NCBI RefSeq assembly: GCF_009664085.1 | Contig: NZ_CP039268.1 | Coordinates: forward strand, 2,771,001 to 2,835,000 | Origin: Thermochromatium tepidum ATCC 43061 | GTDB taxonomy: Bacteria > Pseudomonadota > Gammaproteobacteria > Chromatiales > Chromatiaceae | Direction of reading: 5' to 3' | Length of the DNA stretch: 64,000 bases | Shown: in pieces, positions 9,658 to 18,371 of the stretch | Layout of the letters: each line of letters opens with the position of its first letter | Position numbering within the stretch: the stretch's first letter is position 1 | The notes under the pieces: generated by a model | Told to the model about the DNA's origin: nothing | Databases searched by the model: none | Seen by the model: only the letters and a program-made list of their open reading frames with translations | Program-made: the position numbers and the translations under genes

Positions 9658-11018
9658 ACGCCCCCTTGGCTCAGGGTCTCGAACACTGGTTGCCGGCGCC
9701 GGATGCAGGCCCGGACTGGCTCAAGGAGCGTCGCCAGCAGGCGCGTGCCTGCTTGAGTGCCCAGGCGCTGCCGCATTCCAAACAGGAGGCCTGGCGCTAC
9801 ACCAGCCTCAAGGGTCTGCTCGAACAGCGGTTCCGGGCCATCGACGCGCCGCCGAGCGCGGTTCGGCCCGAGGACCTCGCGGCGGTGTTGATCCCGGGCC
9901 TCGACGCCCATCGCGTCGTGCTGGTCAATGGCCGTTTCGCCCCCGAGCTCTCGGCCCTGGATGAGCTTCCGGACGGGGCGCGGGTTGGCGGACTGCGCGA
10001 CTGGCTCGGGCGCGATCCCGAATCCCTGCGCGATCGGCTCGATGCGGTGCGCGGTGAATCCAACGCCTACTTCGCCCTGCTCAATACCGCCGGACTCGAC
10101 GATGGTCTGGTGGTATGGCTGGGTGCCGGGGTGCGGCTTGAGCGCCCGCTCGAACTCATCCAGCTCTCGGTCGGGCTGGATGAGCCGCGCGTCGCCCAGC
10201 CGCGCCATCTGGTGCAGCTCGAGGCCGGTGCCCAGGCGACCCTGATCGAACGCTATGTCGGCCTGGGCGCCTCACCCTACTGCACCAATGCGGTCATAGA
10301 GGTCGCGCTCGGGCGCGCGGCCCGACTCAGACACGAACGGTTACAGATGGAGGGGCACAACGCCTTCCATCTCGCTGGTGTTTATGTGGTCCAGGACGCC
10401 GACAGCCACTACGCGGGTCTCCACATCGGTCTGGGCGCCCGCTGGGCGCGCACCGAGCTTAACACCCGTTTTCGGGGCGAGCATGCTGAGGCCGTGTTGC
10501 AGGGGCTCTATCTGGCCGGCGATGGTCAGTTGCTCGACTACCACCTCGACATCGAGCACGCCGTCCCACACTGTCGCAGCGCGGAGGGCTTCAAGGGGCT
10601 GCTCATCGGGCAGGGGCGGGCGGTGTTCGATGGACGGGTGCTGGTCGCCAAGGGCGCCCAAGGGAGCGATGCGGCCATGTCCAACCGCAATCTGATACTC
10701 TCCGAGCAGGCCGAGATCGACACCAAACCCCAGCTCGAGATCCAGGCCGATGACGTCAGGTGCAGTCATGGCACCACGGTCGGCCAGCTCGAGCCCGAGC
10801 TGCTGTTTTATCTGCGCTCGCGCGGCATCGACGCGGCCCAGGCGCAGCGGATGCTATGTCTCGGCTTTGCGGGTGAGATCATCGACCAGTTGGGGAGCGA
10901 GGCCGTGCGTGGGCAGGTGGCCGCGGTGATCGAACAACGGCTGGATGAGGGGAGTGGCTCAGGCGCATCCGACGATGGGGCCTTTGAGCCTGCGCCTGAT
11001 GTTTCGCGGAGGACGTGA
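9654..11018 (+). CDS. sufD: Fe-S cluster assembly subunit SufD
   Basis: A 454-residue SufD, paralogous to SufB, with HSKQEAWRYTSLKGL near the N-terminus and the C-terminal beta-helix signature (SEQAEIDTKPQLEIQADDVRCSHGTTVGQLEPELLFYLRSRGI, shown here as one family landmark ending near residue 395). It forms the SufBC2D complex. The overlap with sufC and a TGATG junction with sufT indicate tight translational coupling. Confidence 0.96.
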   Translation: MNAPLAQGLEHWLPAPDAGPDWLKERRQQARACLSAQALPHSKQEAWRYTSLKGLLEQRFRAIDAPPSAVRPEDLAAVLIPGLDAHRVVLVNGRFAPELSALDELPDGARVGGLRDWLGRDPESLRDRLDAVRGESNAYFALLNTAGLDDGLVVWLGAGVRLERPLELIQLSVGLDEPRVAQPRHLVQLEAGAQATLIERYVGLGASPYCTNAVIEVALGRAARLRHERLQMEGHNAFHLAGVYVVQDADSHYAGLHIGLGARWARTELNTRFRGEHAEAVLQGLYLAGDGQLLDYHLDIEHAVPHCRSAEGFKGLLIGQGRAVFDGRVLVAKGAQGSDAAMSNRNLILSEQAEIDTKPQLEIQADDVRCSHGTTVGQLEPELLFYLRSRGIDAAQAQRMLCLGFAGEIIDQLGSEAVRGQVAAVIEQRLDEGSGSGASDDGAFEPAPDVSRRT

Positions 11019-11446
11019 TGAACAGACTGGCCCGCTTTGCCGGTTTCGGCCGAGATCAACAAAGACCGGACGCCGCGGAGAGAGAAGAACGGGCGGCACT
11101 GGAGGCCGGAGACCAGGAGGTCCCAGTGGCGCGCCTGGACCCCGAGGAACTGCGCGAGCCGATCATCGCCGCGCTGCGCCGCGTCCATGACCCCGAGATC
11201 CCGATCAATCTCTATGACCTGGGCCTGATCTATCGCATCGACATCGACAACAAGGGCGATGTGGCGATCGAGATGACCCTGACCGCCCCCGGCTGTCCAG
11301 TCGCCGGGATGATGCCATTGATGGTCAAGCGCGCCGTGGAACAGGTCGAGGGTGTCGGGCAGGTCAGGGTTGAACTGGTCTGGGATCCACCCTGGAGCGC
11401 CGACAACATGAGCGACGAGGCGCGCTTGCAGCTTGGGTTGATGTAA
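11018..11446 (+). CDS. sufT: SufT-like DUF59 Fe-S maturation protein
   Basis: A 142-residue protein with a variable, charged N-terminus and a DUF59/MIP18 domain (HDPEIPINLYDLGLIYRI, then MTLTAPGCPVAGMMP, and VWDPPWSADNMSDEAR near the end). DUF59 proteins assist Fe-S delivery to targets. ATG 11018 follows GGAGGA and its first base is the last base of the sufD stop; a GTG one codon earlier is possible. There is no sufS or sufE/U next to it. Confidence 0.9.
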   Translation: MNRLARFAGFGRDQQRPDAAEREERAALEAGDQEVPVARLDPEELREPIIAALRRVHDPEIPINLYDLGLIYRIDIDNKGDVAIEMTLTAPGCPVAGMMPLMVKRAVEQVEGVGQVRVELVWDPPWSADNMSDEARLQLGLM

Positions 11447-11477
11447 GTCGCCTCAGACACCCGCCAAATAGATTAAT

Positions 11478-11616
11478 CCGGCCCTTTAAGATGTGGATCG
11501 CGCCTTACGGCGCCCCTACAGAGCCGCCGACCCGTTTTGCCGAGACCCACCTTGACAGGGCCAGGGCTTGAAATCGCCCTAGCGTTCACGGACCGCTCAA
11601 GGCGTGTGGCAGCCTT
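11478..11616. repeat. Dispersed intergenic repeat A, copy 1
   Basis: About 139 bases, from the CCGGCCCTTTAAGATG motif to GCAGCCTT, recur with mismatches and small indels at 39699-39840. Both copies contain the small palindrome GCGCCTTACGGCGC (11500-11513) and a conserved GCTTGAAATCG block. This copy sits between sufT and the defence genes, at the left edge of the accessory island. No convincing ORF is present. The family is unknown to me. Confidence 0.75.
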
Positions 11617-11708
11617 TTGGCCCGGTAACTATTCAGGTTCTCGGTCCAACCAAGGTGAGTGCTGGCTATTGTAGATACCGTCTTCCCGTCCTCCTCTCTT
11701 CTTGTCCC

Positions 11709-14700
11709 TCAGCCCACCTTCCAGCCCGCCTTGATCTTGCCCAGGATGCCATTGACCCGTTCGATGACTTCCTGCTCGACTTTGCCCGCTTCGCCGATCT
11801 CCACCGTCACCCGGATGCGCAGAGGATGGCCCGCAGTGGCCTCGCGCAGCGCGTCAATGTGGTCGGCAAGGTCCTGAACCTCGTGCGTCTGGAGATCCGC
11901 GCTGGCCGCCTTCGATCCGTAGTGCTTGGGCGGAGGCGGATCTTTGTCCTCGCTCTTGCGCGCCACGATCTTGACCGCCGCCGCACCGCCCAGATCACAG
12001 GGCCAGGGGCCCGAGTCGAGGGTCCGTTCGATCAGCCCCAGCCGGAAGGCCTCATCGAGTGCCGCGGCGACACGCGTCCAAGGCAGCACTTTGTCCCCCT
12101 TCGACGAGAGCGCTGCATGAATGAGATGCGCGTTGGTCGCATCGTTTTGCCACGCTGATGGCAGCTGCGCCGGCAACACATCAACGCTCGCGAGCGGAAG
12201 TGGCGGCGCGAAAAGCTGTGCCGAGTCGTTCACGAATCCCGCGGGCACGTCTTCGGCCAGCACGCTCACCGTCCCGTTCACCAACCAGACGCGGCCGCTC
12301 TTGACGGCGGCCGCCACTGCGTCGGTGATCGCCTGCGCCGTGGCCTCGGGAATCAACAGGTTCTCGGTATAGCCACCCTTGTCGACCTCGACGAAGTGCT
12401 TGCCTGAGAAGTAGGCCGAAAGATCGGCCAGGGTGAGAGGCTCCTTGTCCCAAAGACACGGCAGCCGCCCAGGGGCCAGCAGTTGCGGATCCAGTTCGGA
12501 CAGTACGGCCGCATCAGACAGCACCACTTCAAGGCTCAGGTCGTTGACGGCGTTGTCGTCCGGACGGGACATCCAGAACGTGCGCGTCGGTTTGTCGGCA
12601 CGCGTCACCCGCAGCACGAACTCGCCCGCCTCGCAGCCCTGCAACAGCGTCTCCAGGATCGCCGCCCGGTTCAGCATCTTGGGCAACTTGGCCGTCGCCG
12701 CAAAAGCGCCGACCAGATCCTTCACGAAGCGCGCCTTGTCCCCATCCGCCCACAAATCGAACGGCCCGCCAGGCAGCAGCGCCTCGGCGTTGACCGCGGT
12801 GCTCTCGATCCGCAGTCGCTTGTCCGCGACCATCTTGGGGAAGAGCGGGTCGTTGTCGACGTTGATCCGGTATGCGGCCACTTCGTTGCTGTCGTTGACC
12901 GTGACGGCGATGCAGTAGGCCATGATGACCTGCGACCCCATCTCCCCACGGGCTGCGCGAATATTGGCTTCCAGGCGCGCGGTGGTTGCGGTGTCGATGT
13001 CGCTGCGCTCCTTGAGCATCTCGCGTACCTTCTCCCAGCCCAACAGGTCACGCACCTTCTCGCGGGCGACGTCGATGCCGTCCTTGGACGGTACCGCCAG
13101 CACGACGGCGTTACGGTTCTTCGCACGCGGCCTGTCCGGGCCCGTCGTCTCGTCAATGAAGCGCCTGGCCTCGGCGCCCGGCTTGCCATTGCACGCAGCC
13201 TTGGGGCCGAGCACGGCGTAGTGGAAGTCTTCGTCGTCCTCGATGTCAGCTGGACGCGCCGGCAGCACGTGGACTTTGGCACCCAGCGTGCGAGCGCCTT
13301 CAGCGAGCTGTTTCGCCTTGGCGATTTCGGCCTCCAGAACTTCTTCCACGGCCGTCGAGCTCACGTTCTGGCGCGCGTCGTGGTGCATCTGCTTCAGGTT
13401 CGGCTTGGACCCGAGGCGCCATACCTTGGGCAGTCCACCTTCACGGTCGCCGGTGAACGTGTCATCGAGATACCAAGAGGCATCTGACCAACGCGAAAGC
13501 CCCTTGTCCAACTCGATGCGGTCCGGGGATCCGACGCCAATCAATACCTTCAGCTCGCGCGTGGTCACGCGCTGACCAATGGGCTGCGAGTGGAGGAACG
13601 TTGCCATCACCGCTTGCTCGATCTCACGGTGCTGGACACCCAGCAGACCGTCCTGTGCCTTGCGTGCATGGGCAAGTTCGGCCTCCAGGATGGCCGTCCA
13701 GTTCTGCCGGCGGCCTTCGTACTGCTCCAGCTGCGCCACGTTGGCCAGCTCGCGCGCGGCCACACTGAGCCCTTCCGACTTCGGTTCCACCAGGAAGATC
13801 TGGGCGCCGATCAGCGGTTGCTGGTCCCACTTCACCGCGTCGCGCAGTGCAGAAGCCAGGGTCTTGATGATGCCTCGCGTCTGCTGGAACCCTTCGAGCT
13901 GCGTCCACTTCTGGTACAGGGTCTCGATCAAGGCCGGGTGGAAGGGGTAGGCGTCGGTGTATCGCTTCTCCTCAGCCGCGCGGTTCTTCGCCGTGTACTC
14001 GTCGATGCTCTGAACGCCATTGAGTGCGCCAAAGACCTGGCTGGGCCACTGCGTGCGGTCGGTGTAGCTCTCCAGCTTGAGCAGCCGGCGCCGAAGGATC
14101 TCGGGCACGTCCTGGCTTTCGACGGGCTGGATGCCTTCATCGGCCACGCGTTTGAACTCGTCGTAGAGTTCCTTGCTGATCTGTTTGCCGAGCTCGTCCA
14201 TCTTGCCGGGGTCCGATGCCAGCAACGAGGCCACTAGGCAGCACTGCGGTACCTTGGCGACGGCCTGGGTCAGGCTGTGCATGAACTCGCGCACGCGGCC
14301 AATCCACGCGGGATCGGTATCTGCCATCACACGGACGAACCACAGCACCTCGTCGAACAGGATCAGCACGCCGGCCCCATCCTTGCGCGCGAGCTTGAGC
14401 AGATCCTCCATCACCCCGGTGGCCGGCGGAGTCGCGCGTTCTGTGCCGTCATCCTTCAGCAACTTCATGCCCGCAGTGCCGGCCAGCTGCCAGGCAATCG
14501 CACTCCACGGCATCTTGACCGTCGCCACGCTGCCATCGGGCGCAGTCACTTCCATGCCCTTCTCGGCATCCAGGCGGTCGAACACCACGGCGGCCACGCG
14601 CGCCTTGGGCAGCCCGCCTTCGAGTGCGCAGTGCGCCTTGAATTGCTGCACCGCCGGGATGTCAGGCAGGCTCGCGGGATCGCGCACCAAGTGCACCAGC

Positions 14701-14990
14701 GTGATCAAGGAGTGGGTCTTGCCGCCGCCGAAGGTCATGTGCAACTGGCGCACGGCCTTCTCGGACTTGCCCGAAAGGCGCCAGGTGACATCGCGCGCCA
14801 GATCGCGCAGCTTGACTGTGGGGTACGTGAGCGCGAAGAACTCCTTCGCATCGTGATAGACGCCGGGGTTGCGCCCCATCACCACGTCGTACAAATCCGC
14901 CGCAAACTGCTTCTGCGACAGTTCTTGATTGGTGATGTCGTCGCGCAGCTGCACGACCTGGTGCCAGGGTTTGGTGGTGGTCTTGGCCAT
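11709..14990 (-). CDS. DUF499-family P-loop ATPase (defence module)
   Basis: A 1093-residue cytoplasmic ATPase of the DUF499 / COG1483 family. The N-terminal AAA+-like domain has Walker A TFGGGKTHS (about 86-94) and Walker B LILFDE (209-214); a long helical and mixed C-terminal region follows. DUF499 ATPases occur with DUF1156 methyltransferases and SNF2 helicases in bacterial defence islands, and distantly resemble the BrxC/PglY ATPases of BREX. It lies 26 bases after the methyltransferase gene on the same strand and is the last gene of the operon. Its molecular role is unproven. It appears intact. Confidence 0.88.
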   Translation of the reverse strand: MAKTTTKPWHQVVQLRDDITNQELSQKQFAADLYDVVMGRNPGVYHDAKEFFALTYPTVKLRDLARDVTWRLSGKSEKAVRQLHMTFGGGKTHSLITLVHLVRDPASLPDIPAVQQFKAHCALEGGLPKARVAAVVFDRLDAEKGMEVTAPDGSVATVKMPWSAIAWQLAGTAGMKLLKDDGTERATPPATGVMEDLLKLARKDGAGVLILFDEVLWFVRVMADTDPAWIGRVREFMHSLTQAVAKVPQCCLVASLLASDPGKMDELGKQISKELYDEFKRVADEGIQPVESQDVPEILRRRLLKLESYTDRTQWPSQVFGALNGVQSIDEYTAKNRAAEEKRYTDAYPFHPALIETLYQKWTQLEGFQQTRGIIKTLASALRDAVKWDQQPLIGAQIFLVEPKSEGLSVAARELANVAQLEQYEGRRQNWTAILEAELAHARKAQDGLLGVQHREIEQAVMATFLHSQPIGQRVTTRELKVLIGVGSPDRIELDKGLSRWSDASWYLDDTFTGDREGGLPKVWRLGSKPNLKQMHHDARQNVSSTAVEEVLEAEIAKAKQLAEGARTLGAKVHVLPARPADIEDDEDFHYAVLGPKAACNGKPGAEARRFIDETTGPDRPRAKNRNAVVLAVPSKDGIDVAREKVRDLLGWEKVREMLKERSDIDTATTARLEANIRAARGEMGSQVIMAYCIAVTVNDSNEVAAYRINVDNDPLFPKMVADKRLRIESTAVNAEALLPGGPFDLWADGDKARFVKDLVGAFAATAKLPKMLNRAAILETLLQGCEAGEFVLRVTRADKPTRTFWMSRPDDNAVNDLSLEVVLSDAAVLSELDPQLLAPGRLPCLWDKEPLTLADLSAYFSGKHFVEVDKGGYTENLLIPEATAQAITDAVAAAVKSGRVWLVNGTVSVLAEDVPAGFVNDSAQLFAPPLPLASVDVLPAQLPSAWQNDATNAHLIHAALSSKGDKVLPWTRVAAALDEAFRLGLIERTLDSGPWPCDLGGAAAVKIVARKSEDKDPPPPKHYGSKAASADLQTHEVQDLADHIDALREATAGHPLRIRVTVEIGEAGKVEQEVIERVNGILGKIKAGWKVG

Positions 14991-15016
14991 CGTTGTTCTC
15001 CGGATCCTGCTTCTCT

Positions 15017-18000
15017 TTACTCAAGCCCGAGCGGCGCTTGTGCGGTGCTACCCACAGAGCGCAGGTAGTTCTGCAAGCGCTCCAGGATCGAGCACTCGTC
15101 TGTGCGGCCTTCAGCGCGACTCTTCTCGATCAAGGCCTGAATCAACTGCGCGAACACCTGGCTGCGGCGCAGCGCGCGGCTGTCGAGGTAGTCGTTGACC
15201 TTGACGACATCGCCGGCCACCCACAGCTGCATCAGCTTGTGCACCTGGTCGATCAGCGGAATCGCGCGTCCACTCGCGGTCTCCACACCCAGCGAGCGGT
15301 GCTTGCGGGCGCGCCAGTCCTTGAGCTTGTACTTGCCACCACCGCCGGTTGCTGCGGCTTCCTCGGCATCGCCGTCCTCGTCGTCGTCCGCGGGCTCCGC
15401 GTCCTCGGCTTGGGATCCCCCACCACTCTTGGCCAGCAGCTCATATTGATCGGCCAGCTCGCGCTCTGACAGCCCGCAAGACACGGCGTAGAGGATGCAC
15501 GGGCCGGCAGGGGCCTCCTTGAGGCCGAAATCATTGCGATGCAGCAGGTAGTACGTCGTCACGTCGTCCAGCGGGTGGTCGCCAGGCGCGGGCTCTGATT
15601 GCCCGTGCGAGAGCACGCGACCGACGACGAAATCCACCACGATGCGGCGCACGTGACCAAGGAAGTCGGTGACCGACATCAGCGCCCCAGGTTCGGACGC
15701 CTTCTTGACTGCCGGATAGCGGCTGTATGACTCCAATGCCGGTCCAGTGGCGGCCCAGATGAAGTCAGGGCCGCGGATGCCGGCATCCCAGAAGTCGCGC
15801 AGCTTGGTCGTGATGCTCGACTCCATCTCCTTGAGCACCTGGGTGTCCCATCCGGCGCGGGCCAGCGGGTCGCGCTTCCTGCAGACCAGCCACACCGAGG
15901 AGGCGAGGGCGGCGGAGGCCATCGCCCGCATCCGGTTGCCCATCTCGGTCTGGATGGGCCAGCTGCCATCGACGACGAAACCAGCCTGGATGATCGCTGA
16001 GACCAGCGTTTCCCAGGCGTCGGGCTGCTTGTGGGCGAAGACGATCACCAGCCGCCCCTCGGGCCTGAGCGCGGCATGGCAGGCCTTGAAGGCGCGTGCC
16101 ATGCCGGCTTCGTAGTTGCGCTTGGACGCCTCGCGATCCCCGCCAAAGCGCGAGGCGTCGTCGATCAGCTCGCCGTCGTTGGCATCGTGGTTCCACTTGG
16201 GCGCAAGCGGCGCCGCAAAGGCGGCGTCGAACTCTGGCGACACGCCCCAGAGCGTGCGGCGCAGCCAGACGTAGAAGAAGTCCATCAAGTCGGAGTACGG
16301 AATGGCATCGTAATACGGCGGGTCGGTGACCACCACGTCGAACACACCGTCGAGGATCTGAGTCGCTGATCTTTGCAACGTTTGCGCCTGCCCGCATGCG
16401 GCCGAAAGCCCATGTTCGATGTAACGGGCAACCCAGTCCAGCTGTGCCTGCCAGCCGCCACCAACGCCATTGATCGCTGTAAGTTCTGCGATGTCCCATA
16501 CCATCGGCAGCGCAAAGCGGGCGAAAGTATGGCCTATTTTTTCCCCTGAGTTATGCCATGTGCAGATGGCGGAGCTGTAATCTGCGGTCTTGTCGAACAA
16601 GATCGACAGGTACGCAAGTAGCGCCTCCCGCCACTCCGCCTCCGCGAAACTCAGTTCCCCAGGCACGGCGCGGATCGCCTTCACGAATACGCCTAGGGCC
16701 AGAAGCTGCCGCGGCGTGAACAGTTTGTGCCACTGATCGAGCCCGTAGCCGTCAACAGAGAATGCCCGCGCCGCTCCCGCGCCTCCCTTGGGAGTCTGTT
16801 CGTCTGGCAGTCCGAAAGGCATGTCTGCGAAGACACCCGCAAGCATCGACTCCGCTGAGCAAGCCATCTCGATCTCGTGCGCGGTGGGCCGCCGGTACTC
16901 TTTGCCTTCCGGGCCATCAACCACCACCGCGGTCATCACTGCACCCATCCGCCCGGCGCGGCCTTCCAGTCGCAGGTCTTCCATCGTCATGATCGTGCCG
17001 CAGCAGGGGCAGGTGACACCGGCGCGACTCATGGTCCCTTGCCCGAGTTTTTTGTCGTACTCCCGTTTCTGCGCAGCGTTGCCGCCTTTGACCGGAGGGT
17101 TGGGGTCGATGCCGAAGACCACGCCCGTCCCGTCCTCGCGGGGCTGCATGGTGAGCAGCACGCGCTTGTGGTCTTTCTTCGCCAGCCACCGGGTCTTGAG
17201 CAGCGGCACCTCGGCGCGGCAGCCTTTGCACCGGACGGTCCGCGCCCACAGGTAGGCCACCGTGGGCTTGGCCACCCAGCGCGGGTTGGCGGGGTTTTCC
17301 AAGTAGGCGGTATCGAAACCGGCGTTGAGCACCTCGACCTGCGGCTCGCCGTCATCGTTGATCGGCACGAGCTTCAACCCCTCACCCCCGGCCCCTCTCC
17401 CGTCTGCGGGAGAGGGGTGGATGTCCAATGGCACGACACGATAGGGCTTCAGGGTGCAATACTCGGCGTAGGTGGGATAAAAGCGCGCCAGGTCCTTGCG
17501 CGCCTCCTTGAGCACCCAGCGACCCCAGGCGCGCACGTGCCAGGCGAGGTCCGCATCGAGCTCCTCGGCCTCGACCTCGGGAGCCTCGAACAACTCGCGA
17601 TTGTCGTGCCGTGCCGCTTGCGCCTTGCCCGCCGCTTGCCGTGCGCGCCGTTCGGCGTCCTTAGGTCTTAGGCCGCGGGCCTTAAAGTATTCGGTGAGGA
17701 AGGCCACGTCTTGGAGCGCAAAATCCGGCAGCCGCCGCTTCTGTCCCGCAAGCTTCTGCGGATATTCCAGGGTGCATTTCAGGATGAACCAGGCCACCGG
17801 GTTGATGTCGATGGCGGTTACTTCACAACCTAGCCGCATCGCCTCCAGCGGGATCGCCCCGCCGCCGGCGAAGGGGTCGAGCACGCGGGGCGCGCGCCCC
17901 CCGTAGGCCTTGCGGATCTCCTGCCGGAACCAGTCCAGGTCGGGACTGGTCTCGCGCCCCCAATGCAGCACGCCACCCTCGGTCTCCCAGGCGTCGATCT

Positions 18001-18283
18001 CCTCCACCCGCCCGTTGGGCATTTTCTTTTTCTTGGTGGTCTTCTTGAGCGTTCCGCCCAGGCGCTTGAGGATTTCATCGCGCTTCTCTTTGTCGCCTGG
18101 GTCGGGCAGCAAGGTGGCGATGAGCGCCGCGCGCGAGGCCGCCAAGGGACGGCGCGCCGGCCAGATGTGAAGGGTGGAGATGTGCCCATGGCGCACATTC
18201 TTCTCGTGCACCGCGTCGATGGAGGTCTGCTTGAGCGGGAAGGCGACCTCAATCAGGCGTTTGTCGTTCAGGGGCATAAGCAT
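15017..18283 (-). CDS. DUF1156 adenine-specific DNA methyltransferase with Zn ribbon
   Basis: A 1088-residue protein of the COG1743 family. The N-terminal DUF1156 segment (KRLIEVAFPLKQTSIDAV, HIWPARRPLAASRAAL) is followed by the SAM-binding motif LDPFAGGGAIPLEAM (135-149), Zn-ribbon cysteines (CKGC near 351, CPCC near 424) and the catalytic motif TDPPYYDAIPYSD near 652. N6-adenine methylation is the expected activity. Residues of about 289-302 derive from a palindromic repeat inserted in frame (see 17378-17417). It sits between the helicase and DUF499 genes. It probably marks host DNA for the system; this role is inferred. Confidence 0.9.
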   Translation of the reverse strand: MLMPLNDKRLIEVAFPLKQTSIDAVHEKNVRHGHISTLHIWPARRPLAASRAALIATLLPDPGDKEKRDEILKRLGGTLKKTTKKKKMPNGRVEEIDAWETEGGVLHWGRETSPDLDWFRQEIRKAYGGRAPRVLDPFAGGGAIPLEAMRLGCEVTAIDINPVAWFILKCTLEYPQKLAGQKRRLPDFALQDVAFLTEYFKARGLRPKDAERRARQAAGKAQAARHDNRELFEAPEVEAEELDADLAWHVRAWGRWVLKEARKDLARFYPTYAEYCTLKPYRVVPLDIHPSPADGRGAGGEGLKLVPINDDGEPQVEVLNAGFDTAYLENPANPRWVAKPTVAYLWARTVRCKGCRAEVPLLKTRWLAKKDHKRVLLTMQPREDGTGVVFGIDPNPPVKGGNAAQKREYDKKLGQGTMSRAGVTCPCCGTIMTMEDLRLEGRAGRMGAVMTAVVVDGPEGKEYRRPTAHEIEMACSAESMLAGVFADMPFGLPDEQTPKGGAGAARAFSVDGYGLDQWHKLFTPRQLLALGVFVKAIRAVPGELSFAEAEWREALLAYLSILFDKTADYSSAICTWHNSGEKIGHTFARFALPMVWDIAELTAINGVGGGWQAQLDWVARYIEHGLSAACGQAQTLQRSATQILDGVFDVVVTDPPYYDAIPYSDLMDFFYVWLRRTLWGVSPEFDAAFAAPLAPKWNHDANDGELIDDASRFGGDREASKRNYEAGMARAFKACHAALRPEGRLVIVFAHKQPDAWETLVSAIIQAGFVVDGSWPIQTEMGNRMRAMASAALASSVWLVCRKRDPLARAGWDTQVLKEMESSITTKLRDFWDAGIRGPDFIWAATGPALESYSRYPAVKKASEPGALMSVTDFLGHVRRIVVDFVVGRVLSHGQSEPAPGDHPLDDVTTYYLLHRNDFGLKEAPAGPCILYAVSCGLSERELADQYELLAKSGGGSQAEDAEPADDDEDGDAEEAAATGGGGKYKLKDWRARKHRSLGVETASGRAIPLIDQVHKLMQLWVAGDVVKVNDYLDSRALRRSQVFAQLIQALIEKSRAEGRTDECSILERLQNYLRSVGSTAQAPLGLE
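17378..17417. repeat. REP-like palindromic repeat inside the methyltransferase gene
   Basis: The segment begins CCCTCACCCCCGGCCCCTCT and contains a perfect 11-bp stem (CCCCTCTCCCG at 17392-17402, CGGGAGAGGGG at 17407-17417) with a TCTG loop. This is the look of a widespread proteobacterial intergenic palindrome. Here it lies within the reading frame and encodes a Pro/Gly-rich stretch (SPADGRGAGGEG on the minus strand) without breaking the frame. Confidence 0.8.
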
Positions 18284-18371
18284 CTCCTAACGCCAGCTTT
18301 TCGGGCGGGTGAGGACAAAGCCGTCGTCACGCGTGATGCACTCGGGCAACTGACAACGGCGAAAGGCGGTT

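Noticed and set aside
12483-13487. A 334-codon open frame antisense to the DUF499 gene
   Set aside because: Arg/Gly/Val-rich shadow frame; codon pattern fits the minus strand only.
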